NCBI RefSeq assembly: GCF_002220365.1
Contig: NZ_MTHB01000123.1
Coordinates: forward strand, 1 to 64,000
DNA: 64,000 nt
Source: Caballeronia sordidicola
GTDB taxonomy: Bacteria; Pseudomonadota; Gammaproteobacteria; Burkholderiales; Burkholderiaceae
Direction of reading: 5' to 3'
The notes below the pieces were generated by a model. The model saw only the letters and a program-made list of their open reading frames with translations, did no database searches and was not told where the DNA came from. Below are positions 45,601 to 53,766 of this stretch, in pieces. Position 1 is the stretch's first letter. Every line of letters begins with the position of its first letter. The translations under genes and the position numbers were made by a program.

Positions 45601-46260
45601 TTTTCTGCCCATTCAATGATGAAGCCCGGCTCGATAGTTAACGGTGTGAAGATGGACTACCGCGATGCGGTCGGGCCTCAATATGATTTCAGCGCACTAA
45701 GAAATCGTGTCGAGGGAGCGCTGAATCAGGGGGGGTACAAGCTGATTTTGGACGGCTGCTCCAAGGGCGCGGCGTGCGGATGCCGAGTGAAGGTCAGTTT
45801 CAAGGTCGATCTTCGCGTGTCTATCAAGGGCGTGCCGATTGACGGATTTAACCCGCATGTATCGCTTAAGTTGTTTCCGCAGGTGCTTCGGGCGGACACG
45901 GGGGCTTGGGGAGAGAAGTACAAATATAAGTTGAAAAAGAAAATTCTTGATTACCCGGATGCGAATATAGAGGCACATGAGTGCGGCCACTATTTCAATT
46001 TCCCGGATGAATATTACGATCAGGGCGGCTGGCTTCACGAATCGTATATCAAGGATGAGCAGATCGATTTTTCGCTGGTCGATGCAAAGGCTGGAACCTT
46101 GGTGTGGCAAGCGCGTTCGCAGACAAACCTAATGGGCTATGGCGCTACGACGCCGTTGGATAGAGGCCGCGCAACTACAAGCCCTTACTACCTTGAATAT
46201 GTGCGGCGCCAGTTTTCGCTCGCGACGAATAAGTTGTGGAGGGTCGGCTATGAGTCGTGA
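42670..46260 (+). CDS. vgrG: VgrG spike with C-terminal zincin metallopeptidase domain (T6SS effector)
   Basis: A 1196-residue evolved VgrG. The TTG start at 42670 follows AGGAGG and precedes the usual VgrG opening VVYKHWHYRLDMPQTR. Order: gp27/gp5-like spike base (about 1-350), OB-fold (WPRIEGVITGTIASPGNY, near 380), TLHTRSNNTLQMEDGHGREH, then a DUF2345-type needle (about 615-760, ending GGVLFRSSG). A Pro/Ala-rich linker (about 800-870) leads to a toxin domain of about 300 residues. It contains the zinc motif HECGH (His1103, Glu1104, His1107), FPDEYYD with a probable third ligand, and a Met-turn-like NLMGYG with Met1155. Such domains cleave proteins, perhaps peptidoglycan-linked targets. The gene overlaps the next by 11 bases. 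Confidence 0.9.
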   Translation: MDQKVVYKHWHYRLDMPQTRSADLADIVEFEGERAIGESSRYVIRFTHPQADLSHIDYLNRPATLVIQTPFNLLTMAAPEPERRVQGVLTFFSHLGSNRDESTYEVVLESRLSLLCNVPKCRFFLSQSFPEIIGQILGEHGFDRIQASFEFNLYRTYRPRDFVMQWNEDDLSFITRLCRRSGIWFVCEEGEHCENVRFGDDFTHYRRDLRLEVPYHEYSGLESSGAESVNSLKMTATTLPASYKVRTFSTENRLSEPIEAVSAIREDRTTYGEAYTWGTPDLNQSDAQEEALLRQEAALAAQVVYEGTCTVLDLAPGCILKLSNRELPDAKYGLLAVRVKCRASRKDPYHAEFTAIPSTLQLQLPRQYRLPLLESTWPRIEGVITGTIASPGNYKAPYLNEQGCYIVNVHADQDKRTPGLQSCPMRLAKPFAGAGQTGFHFGLVEGTIVTVGFLWGCPDLPFISQVLHTAQHTDPVNSTYPWGTRNTLHTRSNNTLQMEDGHGREHIKLATEHSKSQLNLGHSVDRSQNERGHGAELRTDTQAIVRGGAGAMVTAYNRQGARGHQLDMQETIAQLKDMLALAQTLAQSAEASKASPADTGAQKAINDALDKLKQPGALVTAPGPVGIVSGDGVQLAADGSIIATAKKGVHFSTLKRFTVAAREFVSVFSQKGMSLIAAAGPVAVQAQRGSMQLASQEDMTVETVEGVVHVKSPKEIVLNVGGSYLRLTPDAIEAGTRGGVLFRSSGLKKVGPAQMDLSGAAFAPKFVPFTTDCEVWRRNANFVQQLAPAPVPAPVVNAAAVVPAPSSDAGAVVPSPFGDFFSRQSGSAVPVGASAFSPFDGQPSNVDSTVPKVKVTLDSPDDQQQTYVAPDPIKLVNAAPCGWKSTDLKADVSEHVEAKSYWGRLDDRTPWCDPITKSPYRGGGSRDSNFEFAYSEQDKAITCRVRAMLIPMDLFPVDAKGARDTSVSADEATIPYEFSAHSMMKPGSIVNGVKMDYRDAVGPQYDFSALRNRVEGALNQGGYKLILDGCSKGAACGCRVKVSFKVDLRVSIKGVPIDGFNPHVSLKLFPQVLRADTGAWGEKYKYKLKKKILDYPDANIEAHECGHYFNFPDEYYDQGGWLHESYIKDEQIDFSLVDAKAGTLVWQARSQTNLMGYGATTPLDRGRATTSPYYLEYVRRQFSLATNKLWRVGYES

Positions 46261-47668
46261 TCAACGGTTCAAATATTGGGGACACGCGGCCCTTTTGTCT
46301 TTCGCGCTTGGAAACAACGCCGATGCTCAGACTGTTAACCCGGAGAATCAGGTGATGCAATTTAGCTACACGACCAATGGTGCTGCGGATGGCAGTATCA
46401 ATACTTATGGGAATAACGAAATATCGGTTTCCGAGGATAAGTTGCGCGTTCAGATTGGCGATTCGGACGGGGACAGGAATGTCGCTGGGATTGGAATATA
46501 TGAGATGAAACTGATTAACCAGGATCTAGAAGACGCCAGAAAGCTCGGGGAGTTATTGTGCTCTCCAAAAGATTTGAAAAGTGACGTGACGATTCCTGAT
46601 CTTTACATCGCGAAATGCGGTGGAGAGTCGCGTAGCAGCTATGTAAGGGACTTTAGTCGCGATGTTGCGACCAAGATATTTAATTTGATGAACAAGCTGA
46701 AAGATGCAGGAGTTCAGGGTGGCCGAAAAATTGTAAAGCTCGATGTTTCGCTGCTATCGATTGATCGCGCCAAGGATGGGTTTCTGGTATCCGTCAGGTT
46801 TATCAATGGCGGTGACTATCCGATCAAGTTCAAGACGCCGGATAAGTGGGACAACAGAATTGGCAAAGATAGTTTGGGTGTAAGTGACACGAAGAGCGGC
46901 ATGTCAGCAAAGTTCGGCCTTGATCTGGCTGGGCAGACTCTAGTCGATCCCGCACAATTTCCTGATCGCGAGGTCAATCTTGCACCACATAGCGTCGTCG
47001 ATTTGAAGGTCAAAACAAACAACATCGATAAATTCTCCGCAGGGACATACGATTTATATGCGGGTGCATTCATGAAAATGGAAGTGACCGGAATCCAGTC
47101 CAGCTTGCTTCACGTAGATTTTCATTCGGACTACAAGAATCCTACCCGTATCACGTTCGACCACGACTACCCTTCAACGCCCGAAGAGCGCGAGCAATGG
47201 GAAGCGCAACATCGAGCTGACATGTCGTACTGGCCGGTGAAGCCCGGTGCGATCTTTGCCGAGGACGGCCTGTACCGTGCTGTGCGCACAAGCGGCGGCT
47301 ATCGCGGCCTGAACCTGAAGGCGTTCAAGGCGGGCGACGTTGCGACCACCGAGAACGTGCGCATGCCGATGGAGTCTGCCGTTGACATTAACCTCGACGG
47401 CCCGGTCCAGTGGGTATGGGAAGCGAGCGCACCAACACCCGTCAAGCAGTGGTCACTCGACGTCATCGACGGCACTCAGCAATTCTGCAAACCCGGCACT
47501 GAGTGCCCTCGTAGCGGACGCTGGGTCGCGCGCATCGACACCACTCCAGGTTACGCGTCTTCGGATTACCGGTATGACCTATCGCGCGTGGTCGCTCTGC
47601 GTCGGGGACAGCAGATGCCACCGGTTCAGGGACCGGACACCGCCGATTGGGAATGGGTAGGAGCCTGA
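46250..47668 (+). CDS. Putative exported immunity protein for the VgrG zincin
   Basis: A 472-residue protein whose ATG lies inside the last codons of vgrG, with GGAGGG before it, so the two are translationally coupled. It has a signal peptide (cleavage near ADA-Q at about 27). The first 300 residues are unlike anything I know and AT-richer than the neighbourhood. From about residue 305 (STPEEREQWEAQHRADMSYW) base use returns to the local norm, and the C-terminal 165 residues (AEDGLYRAVRTSGGYRGLN, then PVQWVWEASAP and SGRWVARID) look like a modular domain found in several proteins of Burkholderia VgrG islands. Position, coupling and export suggest periplasmic immunity; this is inference. Confidence 0.65.
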   Translation: MSRDQRFKYWGHAALLSFALGNNADAQTVNPENQVMQFSYTTNGAADGSINTYGNNEISVSEDKLRVQIGDSDGDRNVAGIGIYEMKLINQDLEDARKLGELLCSPKDLKSDVTIPDLYIAKCGGESRSSYVRDFSRDVATKIFNLMNKLKDAGVQGGRKIVKLDVSLLSIDRAKDGFLVSVRFINGGDYPIKFKTPDKWDNRIGKDSLGVSDTKSGMSAKFGLDLAGQTLVDPAQFPDREVNLAPHSVVDLKVKTNNIDKFSAGTYDLYAGAFMKMEVTGIQSSLLHVDFHSDYKNPTRITFDHDYPSTPEEREQWEAQHRADMSYWPVKPGAIFAEDGLYRAVRTSGGYRGLNLKAFKAGDVATTENVRMPMESAVDINLDGPVQWVWEASAPTPVKQWSLDVIDGTQQFCKPGTECPRSGRWVARIDTTPGYASSDYRYDLSRVVALRRGQQMPPVQGPDTADWEWVGA

Positions 47669-47669
47669 C

Positions 47670-47960
47670 ATGACGGAGCGTGCCTGCATTCTTCGCCTTG
47701 ATCGGACCACGGCAGGTGGGATCGTGCTTGATGCCATTGAGGATACGGGCGTCGGTGAGCGCGGCATGAGCTACATCGGCGCGCGCGTGCAGTGTCCCGT
47801 GTGCGGCACCGTGGGGTGCATTGAGGCAAGCGGGCTGCGCGACGAAGCGAACGCCATCGACGGAAAACTGCCCGCACTGGAAAACGATCTTTGCCGCTGC
47901 AGGTGTACGCCGGCGCCCCGGCTGATCGCCTCGCAGCGCGACTGGACTTACGAAGGCTGA
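47670..47960 (+). CDS. PAAR-domain protein (T6SS spike tip)
   Basis: A 96-residue PAAR-type protein that should sharpen the VgrG spike. It has RLDRTTAGGIVLDAIEDTG in the first third, then YIGARVQCPVCGTVGCIEASG with the paired Cys, ALENDLCRCRC and PAPRLIASQRDW, in the order of small stand-alone PAAR proteins. It starts two bases after the immunity gene stop, so it is in the same operon. The metal-binding Cys/His set is slightly rearranged (Cys-rich) compared with classical PAAR. Confidence 0.87.
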   Translation: MTERACILRLDRTTAGGIVLDAIEDTGVGERGMSYIGARVQCPVCGTVGCIEASGLRDEANAIDGKLPALENDLCRCRCTPAPRLIASQRDWTYEG

Positions 47961-47974
47961 GGGAAGACACACCG

Positions 47975-49411
47975 ATGAGTTTTCAATGGAACCCGCAGTT
48001 TTCGTCCGAACAGGAGGCGGTGGAACCGCTACCCGTCTGGTTCTTTCTCCTGCTGTATGTGATTGTTCAGTGCTTCGCGCTTGCCTTGGTTGTGCCTGGC
48101 CTGCCGAAGGGTTCCATCGACTGGGACAGGTTCATCCATGACGCAGTTGCCGTTTCGTTTTTCTGCTGGATAGCGCTCGCCTGCTTGATGTATCTGGTGG
48201 CTTATGACATCCCGGCAACGCACGCCGCAGTCCATAACACGAAGCGCTGGATAGAGATCACCCGCTGGCAGCAGCAAAGCCGTACAGGCGTGGCGGTGCT
48301 CGACAGCGTGATGCTCACGCCTGAACCGGACCTTGCCGAGCGCATGCTGAAACTTGAAGGCAGTCCGCCCGAGAATCCCGGCAAGGTGATGGCGCTTGAC
48401 ATCGAGGCAGCGGATGACGGAACACGTCTGCACGGGCTGCTGGAGGCGCTACTGGCGCCGCTGGCAGCGAGACTTGCGCAGGCGGCCAAGACCGGGTCCT
48501 TCGACATTGTGATGCAGTGCGAGGGCGAGGAACTATCCAGTGAGGTTTTGGCGGTGTGGAGCAAGCTTGAGCTACCGGGCAAGCCTGTTGTGCGGTGGCT
48601 GGATTACAGCAGGGATGTCGGGTTTGCGGATACGTGGTTCGAGGCAGATGCCGCACGCCACGGCTGGTATGCGGAGGACAGGACCCCAAAGTACCGCCTC
48701 GTGCTCGCCTGGCACCTGCACAAGGGCGGCCCGGACGCTGTGCAAACGGAATCGGAAGCGGCGGTGGCGTTGCTGCTGGGTTCGCCCGCACTGATGTACG
48801 AGCAGCCGGAGCTGAAGCGCCAGGCGTGGCTGCTACGCCAGATTACCGGGGAGGCCGACCAGGTGGACAGATTGCTTGCCTGGCTGCTCCAGGCCGAACA
48901 GGTGCCGACCGGGCGTATCCATCACTTCTGGCACAGCCGGCTCAAGGGACTTGCACGACACGCGACCCTGGGGGCGGTAAGGGAAACAGGCCTGAAGGCG
49001 GAAGAACATCCGATCGATCCGGCGATAGGTCCGCAGGCACCCGTGGTGCGATGGATGCTTCAGGCGCTGGCCGCGAAGATGGCGCATTTCGGCCAGGGGG
49101 CGCAGTTCGTCGCGCTGCCTCATGAGCAGGGCATTGCGTTGAATCTGGTGGCGAAAGAACCGGCTCGCGTCGCGGTGCCGTGGAAGAAGGAATACGACTA
49201 CAACTCGATGCTGGCTCCCGAATTCGGCGTGTGCGCGTCAGTGTGGATGGTTGCCATGCTGCTTTCGCCGAAGGGCTGGAGCACGTCTGACACTGTTATC
49301 ACATGCGTCCTTGCGGCTGTGATGGTGACGCTATTTCTTCTGCGTAATCTGCGGCTAGTCGCGTCGGCAGCGGAATCGATAGCGGACTATGTGATGAGTT
49401 GGATTGGATGA
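47975..49411 (+). CDS. Membrane protein of the VgrG island
   Basis: A 478-residue inner-membrane protein: two N-terminal membrane segments (about 22-42, VWFFLLLYVIVQCFALALV, and 57-80), a large hydrophilic central part (85-420), and two C-terminal segments (about 425-470). The start MSFQWNPQF follows GGGAAGA. I recall proteins of this shape in vgrG/PAAR neighbourhoods of Burkholderia but know no function; a role in effector loading or self-protection is possible. Central region has no motif I recognise. Confidence 0.7.
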   Translation: MSFQWNPQFSSEQEAVEPLPVWFFLLLYVIVQCFALALVVPGLPKGSIDWDRFIHDAVAVSFFCWIALACLMYLVAYDIPATHAAVHNTKRWIEITRWQQQSRTGVAVLDSVMLTPEPDLAERMLKLEGSPPENPGKVMALDIEAADDGTRLHGLLEALLAPLAARLAQAAKTGSFDIVMQCEGEELSSEVLAVWSKLELPGKPVVRWLDYSRDVGFADTWFEADAARHGWYAEDRTPKYRLVLAWHLHKGGPDAVQTESEAAVALLLGSPALMYEQPELKRQAWLLRQITGEADQVDRLLAWLLQAEQVPTGRIHHFWHSRLKGLARHATLGAVRETGLKAEEHPIDPAIGPQAPVVRWMLQALAAKMAHFGQGAQFVALPHEQGIALNLVAKEPARVAVPWKKEYDYNSMLAPEFGVCASVWMVAMLLSPKGWSTSDTVITCVLAAVMVTLFLLRNLRLVASAAESIADYVMSWIG

Positions 49412-49425
49412 TTAAAGGGAGCTAT

Positions 49426-49818
49426 ATGCCGAAGTACTTACGCCATTTTGCCCAGCTTGAGTCGCGAGTCGAGTCACGTGAAAGGTGGCGCAAGGTCTAC
49501 ATGAAAACCCATGTCACGAAGTGGCTGCTGCTGAGTAACGCGTGTGCGGTTCTGCTCACGCTCATCGCCTTGTGGGGCTGGTGGGAGCGGGAACCGATCT
49601 GGTGGTATCCGGTGACCGTGGTGGTGTTTGCGTGGCTCTATCTTGCAGGAGCTATAGCTCTGTCAAAAATCCGCATTTGGCGTTCCTATGTCTCAACCAT
49701 CATGTACATGGAAGCGCTTGAAGATGGCCTGTGCAAGGACAGACTGTTCACCTGGGAGGGACGCGCCCGCTGGTACAGGGAACACGGTTCGCCCTGGCGG
49801 CTGCAAGCCTTGTCGTAA
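49426..49818 (+). CDS. Small membrane protein of the VgrG island
   Basis: A 130-residue protein with two adjacent membrane segments (about 38-58, WLLLSNACAVLLTLIALWGW, and 64-88), separated by a short Trp-rich turn. The start MPKYLRHFA has AAGGGAGC seven bases upstream; ATG at 49408 is the alternative. It is 14 bases from the preceding membrane gene and the last of the island. Its role is unknown; both membrane proteins may act together. Confidence 0.7.
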   Translation: MPKYLRHFAQLESRVESRERWRKVYMKTHVTKWLLLSNACAVLLTLIALWGWWEREPIWWYPVTVVVFAWLYLAGAIALSKIRIWRSYVSTIMYMEALEDGLCKDRLFTWEGRARWYREHGSPWRLQALS

Positions 49819-49972
49819 TCCATGCGAGTGCACGAGGGCGCGCAAGATTGGCCGATGCTCTGAAGCCTGAGCTGGGCGGACAAAAACCACAGCCTGTATT
49901 TTGTGCACCCCCTCCTGACAAAATCTCGGACTTACGCCCCTCCCCGCCCCACCAAACCCTACCCGCCTCACA

Positions 49973-51631
49973 TCAAGACGCCGCTAACGCCCGCAACGCA
50001 AACCGTTTCAGCTTACCCGTCTCGGTGCGAGGCAAGGCATCGATAAATTCAATCGCGCGCGGATACTTGTACGGTGCGATCTGTTCCTTCACGAAGGCTT
50101 GTAGCTGGACCACCAGCGCGTCGCTCGCGACAAATCCCCCACTCAGAACAACGAACGCCTTGGCAATTTGCCCGCGCTCATCGTCGGCTACGCTGACCAC
50201 TCCGCACTCCGCAACCGCTTCATGCAGCAGAAGCGCGCTTTCAACTTCCGGGCCGGAAATGTTATAGCCGGCCGAGATGATCATGTCGTCAGCACGGGAC
50301 TGATAAAAGACGTAACCATCGGCATCGATACAAACCGAATCGCCCGGAAGGTTCCATCCGTCGCGGACAAAACTACGCTGGCGCGGGTCGCTCAGATAGC
50401 GGCACCCGGTCGGCCCTTTGACCGCGAGCATGCCGATCTCGCCAACAGGAACGCTCTGCATGTTGTTGTCCACTGCCTGCACCACGTAGCCCGGCACCGC
50501 GCGCCCGATCGCCCGGTCGCGCGCCTGTCCTTCGGCGCTCGACACAAAGATGTGGATCATTTCAGTGCTGCCAATTCCGTCGATCATTTGCAAACCCGTG
50601 GCCTGCCGCCAGAGCTTGCGTGTGGCATCCGGCAACGCTTCGCCGGCCGAGACGCTCTTTCCAAGGCTCGATAAATCAAAGCGCGAAGCAAGACCCGCCA
50701 TTTGCCGATAGAACGTGGGCGCCGTGAACATGGTGGTGGCGCGAAAACGCTCGACCACTTGCAGCAGCGTCTGCGGCGTCAACTTCTCGATCAATACCGT
50801 CGACGCCCCCGCGCGCAACGGAAAACACAGCAAGCCCCCCAGCCCGAAGGTGAACGCTAGCGGAGGCGTGCCGCAGAAGATATCGTCGGCGGTGGGCTTG
50901 AGGATGTGGCGCGGAAACAGGTCGCACATTGCAACGACGTCGCGATGAAAATGCATGCAACCCTTCGGCATTCCCGTCGTGCCGCTGGTAAATGCGATCA
51001 GGCAGACGTCGTCGGCAGCGGTATCCACCGCTGTGTAGTCGGCGGGTTGAAGCAAGGCGATCGTATCGACCGAATCGGGGCCATCGTCATGGAAGAGCCT
51101 TGTTTGCAGCAGGCTTTCGCAAAAATGCGCGTTGGCCGGGTCGCTGCATTGCGCGAGTTCATCGACCAGTCGCGCGTCGCATAGGGCCGCTGACACCTGA
51201 GCCTTATCGATGATCTGCTTCAGTTCTTTTGCCCGCAAAAGCGGCATGGTAGGCACCACCACGAGACCCGCCTTCAAGGACGCGAGCCATGCAATTGCCA
51301 TGTGCAACGTGTTCGGCCCGCGCAGCAAGATGCGGTTGCCCGGCACCAGTCCCATCACTCCGGTCAGCACATGCGCTGCCTGGTTCACCCTCGTGCGCAA
51401 TTCGCTGTACGTGGTCGCGTGCGGAGCACCATCGACGTCCGACCAGATCGCGGGTCGTGCTCCCTGCCCACGCTTCGCATGGTCATCGATTATCCGGTCG
51501 AGCAATTCGACTGCGCAATTCAGGCGCGCCGGATAGGAGACGTCGGGGTTGTCGAGCAGAAACTGCGGCCACTCGTTAGACGGCGGCAGGTTGTCGCGGG
51601 AAAACGTATCGACGTGAGCCGAAGGTTCCAT
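49973..51631 (-). CDS. 2-Aminobenzoate-CoA ligase
   Basis: A 552-residue acyl-CoA synthetase that would activate 2-aminobenzoate (or benzoate) with ATP and CoA. AMP-binding motif FTSGTTGMPKG near 215-225, YxGxTE-type IDGIGSTEM near 350, GWNLPGDSV and the catalytic Lys in RTETGKLKRF near the C-terminus. The ATG at 51631 has GGAGC upstream; a TTG six codons earlier is less likely. It is last in an eight-gene operon whose 2-aminobenzoyl-CoA monooxygenase sets the substrate. Benzoate-CoA ligase is the main alternative. Confidence 0.85.
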   Translation of the reverse strand: MEPSAHVDTFSRDNLPPSNEWPQFLLDNPDVSYPARLNCAVELLDRIIDDHAKRGQGARPAIWSDVDGAPHATTYSELRTRVNQAAHVLTGVMGLVPGNRILLRGPNTLHMAIAWLASLKAGLVVVPTMPLLRAKELKQIIDKAQVSAALCDARLVDELAQCSDPANAHFCESLLQTRLFHDDGPDSVDTIALLQPADYTAVDTAADDVCLIAFTSGTTGMPKGCMHFHRDVVAMCDLFPRHILKPTADDIFCGTPPLAFTFGLGGLLCFPLRAGASTVLIEKLTPQTLLQVVERFRATTMFTAPTFYRQMAGLASRFDLSSLGKSVSAGEALPDATRKLWRQATGLQMIDGIGSTEMIHIFVSSAEGQARDRAIGRAVPGYVVQAVDNNMQSVPVGEIGMLAVKGPTGCRYLSDPRQRSFVRDGWNLPGDSVCIDADGYVFYQSRADDMIISAGYNISGPEVESALLLHEAVAECGVVSVADDERGQIAKAFVVLSGGFVASDALVVQLQAFVKEQIAPYKYPRAIEFIDALPRTETGKLKRFALRALAAS

Positions 51632-51656
51632 GGTGAGCTCCGAGAGCAACGAAAGA

Positions 51657-51687
51657 AGCGACGAGATAAGCGACGAGATAAGCGACG
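51657..51687. repeat. 12-bp tandem repeat between ligase and RidA genes
   Basis: AGCGACGAGATA occurs twice (51657-51668, 51669-51680) followed by AGCGACG. It lies just before the ligase start in the short spacer, the only non-overlapping junction in this part of the operon. Confidence 0.8.
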
Positions 51688-51691
51688 GTTG

Positions 51692-52087
51692 TTAATCCGG
51701 AATAACGGCAGTGGCTTCGATCTCCAGCTTGGCTTCGTCTTCAATGAGCGCGGCCACCTGCACAGCGCTCATCGCAATGTCGTAGTTGCCGATCAGTTCT
51801 CGAAACGCGCTGCCCACGTCCCTCAATGCGGCGAGATATTCACGCTTGTCGGTCACGTACCAGGTCAACCGCACGAGGTGCTCCGGGCGCCCTCCCGCAG
51901 CGTCGAGCACCGCGACTATGTTGGCCAGCGCCTGGTGCGCCTGCGCGGCGAACTCACTGCTCTGGAAGCGCTCTTGCGCGTCCCAGCCAATCTGCCCTGC
52001 TATGAAGACCTGCGTGCCGCGCGCGGCAACGCCGTTCGCGTATCCGCGCGGCTTGACCCAGCCGGCTGGGAGCAATGCTTTTTTCAC
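51692..52087 (-). CDS. RidA/YjgF-family protein
   Basis: A 131-residue Rid-family protein. The family is known for hydrolysing reactive enamine/imine intermediates and is often found in amino-aromatic pathways. Typical features: GVAARGTQVFIAGQIGWDAQ in the middle, VRLTWYVTDKREY, and AVQVAALIEDEAKLEIEATA at the end (the Arg of Rid active sites is not evident here). The ATGA overlap links it to the thioesterase gene. It could hydrolyse the imine formed when the ring amino group is released. Confidence 0.88.
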   Translation of the reverse strand: MKKALLPAGWVKPRGYANGVAARGTQVFIAGQIGWDAQERFQSSEFAAQAHQALANIVAVLDAAGGRPEHLVRLTWYVTDKREYLAALRDVGSAFRELIGNYDIAMSAVQVAALIEDEAKLEIEATAVIPD

Positions 52088-52563
52088 GACGATGCCTCCT
52101 GTGATTCGTCTTTTGATTCGACCTTTCCTTCGGCAAGCGCCGCGGGGTTGAAGCGTGTCAGCGCAGCGCGGATGTCGTCCGGAATATCGATCGACACCCC
52201 AGATTCAAGCGACGTTGTCACAAGCACCTGGCGCGCAAGAAAGCGCGTTTCGCCATGCGACTGCGCGTCAATCACAATGCCAACCGAACGAGCACCTATC
52301 CGATCAAGCGTCAGCGAAAGCATGAGCGTGTCGCCCATCTGGCTCGGTTTTGAAAACGTGCAATCGAGCTTCACGATCGGCAAGCCGACGCGACGCTTGC
52401 AGATCATCGCGGCATAGTCAATGTCGAGTGCTTCGTTGAACCAGTCCTCTACAAGCGCGTTGGTCATCACGAGATACTGCGGAAAAAATACGATGCCGGC
52501 GGGATCACAATGCGAAAACCGAATGCGCACCGGCCGCTCGAAATGAGTCAATGGTTCCCTCAT
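52084..52563 (-). CDS. 4-Hydroxybenzoyl-CoA thioesterase-like protein
   Basis: A 159-residue hot-dog-fold acyl-CoA thioesterase. The catalytic Asp is residue 20 in [15 protein letters not shown], the classical 4-HBT motif, and the later [10 protein letters not shown] strand completes the fold. It would recycle CoA from dead-end aromatic CoA esters or act in the pathway. Coupled by ATGA to its neighbours. Confidence 0.9.
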   Translation of the reverse strand: MREPLTHFERPVRIRFSHCDPAGIVFFPQYLVMTNALVEDWFNEALDIDYAAMICKRRVGLPIVKLDCTFSKPSQMGDTLMLSLTLDRIGARSVGIVIDAQSHGETRFLARQVLVTTSLESGVSIDIPDDIRAALTRFNPAALAEGKVESKDESQEASS

Positions 52564-53765
52564 GCGTTCCTCGCGGCATGAGCCTTGAGCAGATCCCGCC
52601 CGACAATCAACTGCTGCACTTCAGTCGCGCCTTCGTAGATGCGCAGTGCACGAATCTCCCGATACAGTTGCTCGACCACCGCACCGCTTTGCACACCACT
52701 CCCGCCCCACAATTGCACGGCCGCATCGATCACTTGCTGCGCGCCCTCGCTCGCATGCCACTTCGCGAGTGCAGCCTCGCGCGTGACGGATTTTCCCTGA
52801 TCGCGCAACCAAGCCGCCCGATATACGAGCAACGCGGAGCTGTCGATGGTGAGCGCCATCTGCGCAAGCTTCGCCTGCGTCAGTTGGAAGTCACCCAGCG
52901 TCTGCCCGAACATCTTGCGCGACGCGGCGCGCTCGATCCCTTCGCTCATGGCTCGCCGCGCGAAGCCAAGCGATGCGGCCGCAACCGACGTGCGAAAGAT
53001 ATCGAGCGTACGCATGGCAAGCTTGAAACCTTCGCCGCGATTTCCCAGTAAAGCGGTACGCGGCACGCGTGCATTCTCGAAAGAAAGGCGCGCTAGCGGA
53101 TGCGGCGCGATCACATCGAGCCGTTCGGCAATGCGCAGTCCCGGGGTATCCGCATCGACGACAAACGCACTGATGCCACGCGCGCCCGCCGCCTCGCCGG
53201 TACGGGCGAACACTACGTAAAAGTCCGCGATGCCGCCGTTCGAGATCCAGGTCTTCTCGCCATCGAGCACATAAGAATCGCCGTCTTCGCGCGCGCTGAG
53301 CGCGAGTGCCGCGACGTCCGAGCCTGCATCGGGTTCGGTCAGTGCAAACGCCGCGATGGCCTCGCCGCTCGCCACGCGGGGCAGATAACGCTGCTTTTGC
53401 GCTTCGTTGCCGCCAAGCGAAATCGCGCCTGATCCAAGTCCTTGCATCGCAAGCACGAAGTCAGCGAGACCACTGTGGCGAGCAAGCGTTTCGCGCAGCA
53501 GGCAAACGGCGCGCGTGTCGATGGTGTCGCCGTGTCCGCCGTAAGCCGTTCCGCCTACGCCATAACGCAGCCACCCTGCCTCACCCAGTTCACGTACGAG
53601 ACGGCGGCAGATCGCATCGACGTTCGCATGGTCGGCATGGGTGTCCCCCAGATGCTCCGCTGCCCAGGTGTCGATACGTACGCCGAGTTCGCGATGCCTT
53701 GGTTCAAAGAACGGCCATGCGAGGGCATCGTGGAAAGCGTCGGAAGTCGTTTGAGGATTGGCCAA
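52560..53765 (-). CDS. Acyl-CoA dehydrogenase
   Basis: A 401-residue FAD-dependent acyl-CoA dehydrogenase. It has [14 protein letters not shown] near 120, the [15 protein letters not shown] region, and the C-terminal [20 protein letters not shown] motif with the Glu that is usually the catalytic base position. The start is a TTG one base after the hydratase stop, with GAGGGAGA in front; an upstream ATG-less extension is unlikely. It probably desaturates the ring-reduced or ring-opened CoA thioester in the 2-aminobenzoyl-CoA pathway. Confidence 0.88.
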   Translation of the reverse strand: MANPQTTSDAFHDALAWPFFEPRHRELGVRIDTWAAEHLGDTHADHANVDAICRRLVRELGEAGWLRYGVGGTAYGGHGDTIDTRAVCLLRETLARHSGLADFVLAMQGLGSGAISLGGNEAQKQRYLPRVASGEAIAAFALTEPDAGSDVAALALSAREDGDSYVLDGEKTWISNGGIADFYVVFARTGEAAGARGISAFVVDADTPGLRIAERLDVIAPHPLARLSFENARVPRTALLGNRGEGFKLAMRTLDIFRTSVAAASLGFARRAMSEGIERAASRKMFGQTLGDFQLTQAKLAQMALTIDSSALLVYRAAWLRDQGKSVTREAALAKWHASEGAQQVIDAAVQLWGGSGVQSGAVVEQLYREIRALRIYEGATEVQQLIVGRDLLKAHAARNA

Positions 53766-53766
53766 C

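Noticed and set aside
42670..49818. A full type VI secretion cluster
   Set aside because: No tssB/C, clpV, tssJKLM, hcp or other core gene is visible; only spike, tip, effector and accessory genes are present.
51302..52417. Plus-strand open frame spanning the ligase, RidA and thioesterase genes
   Set aside because: It crosses three conserved minus-strand genes and has no recognisable domain.
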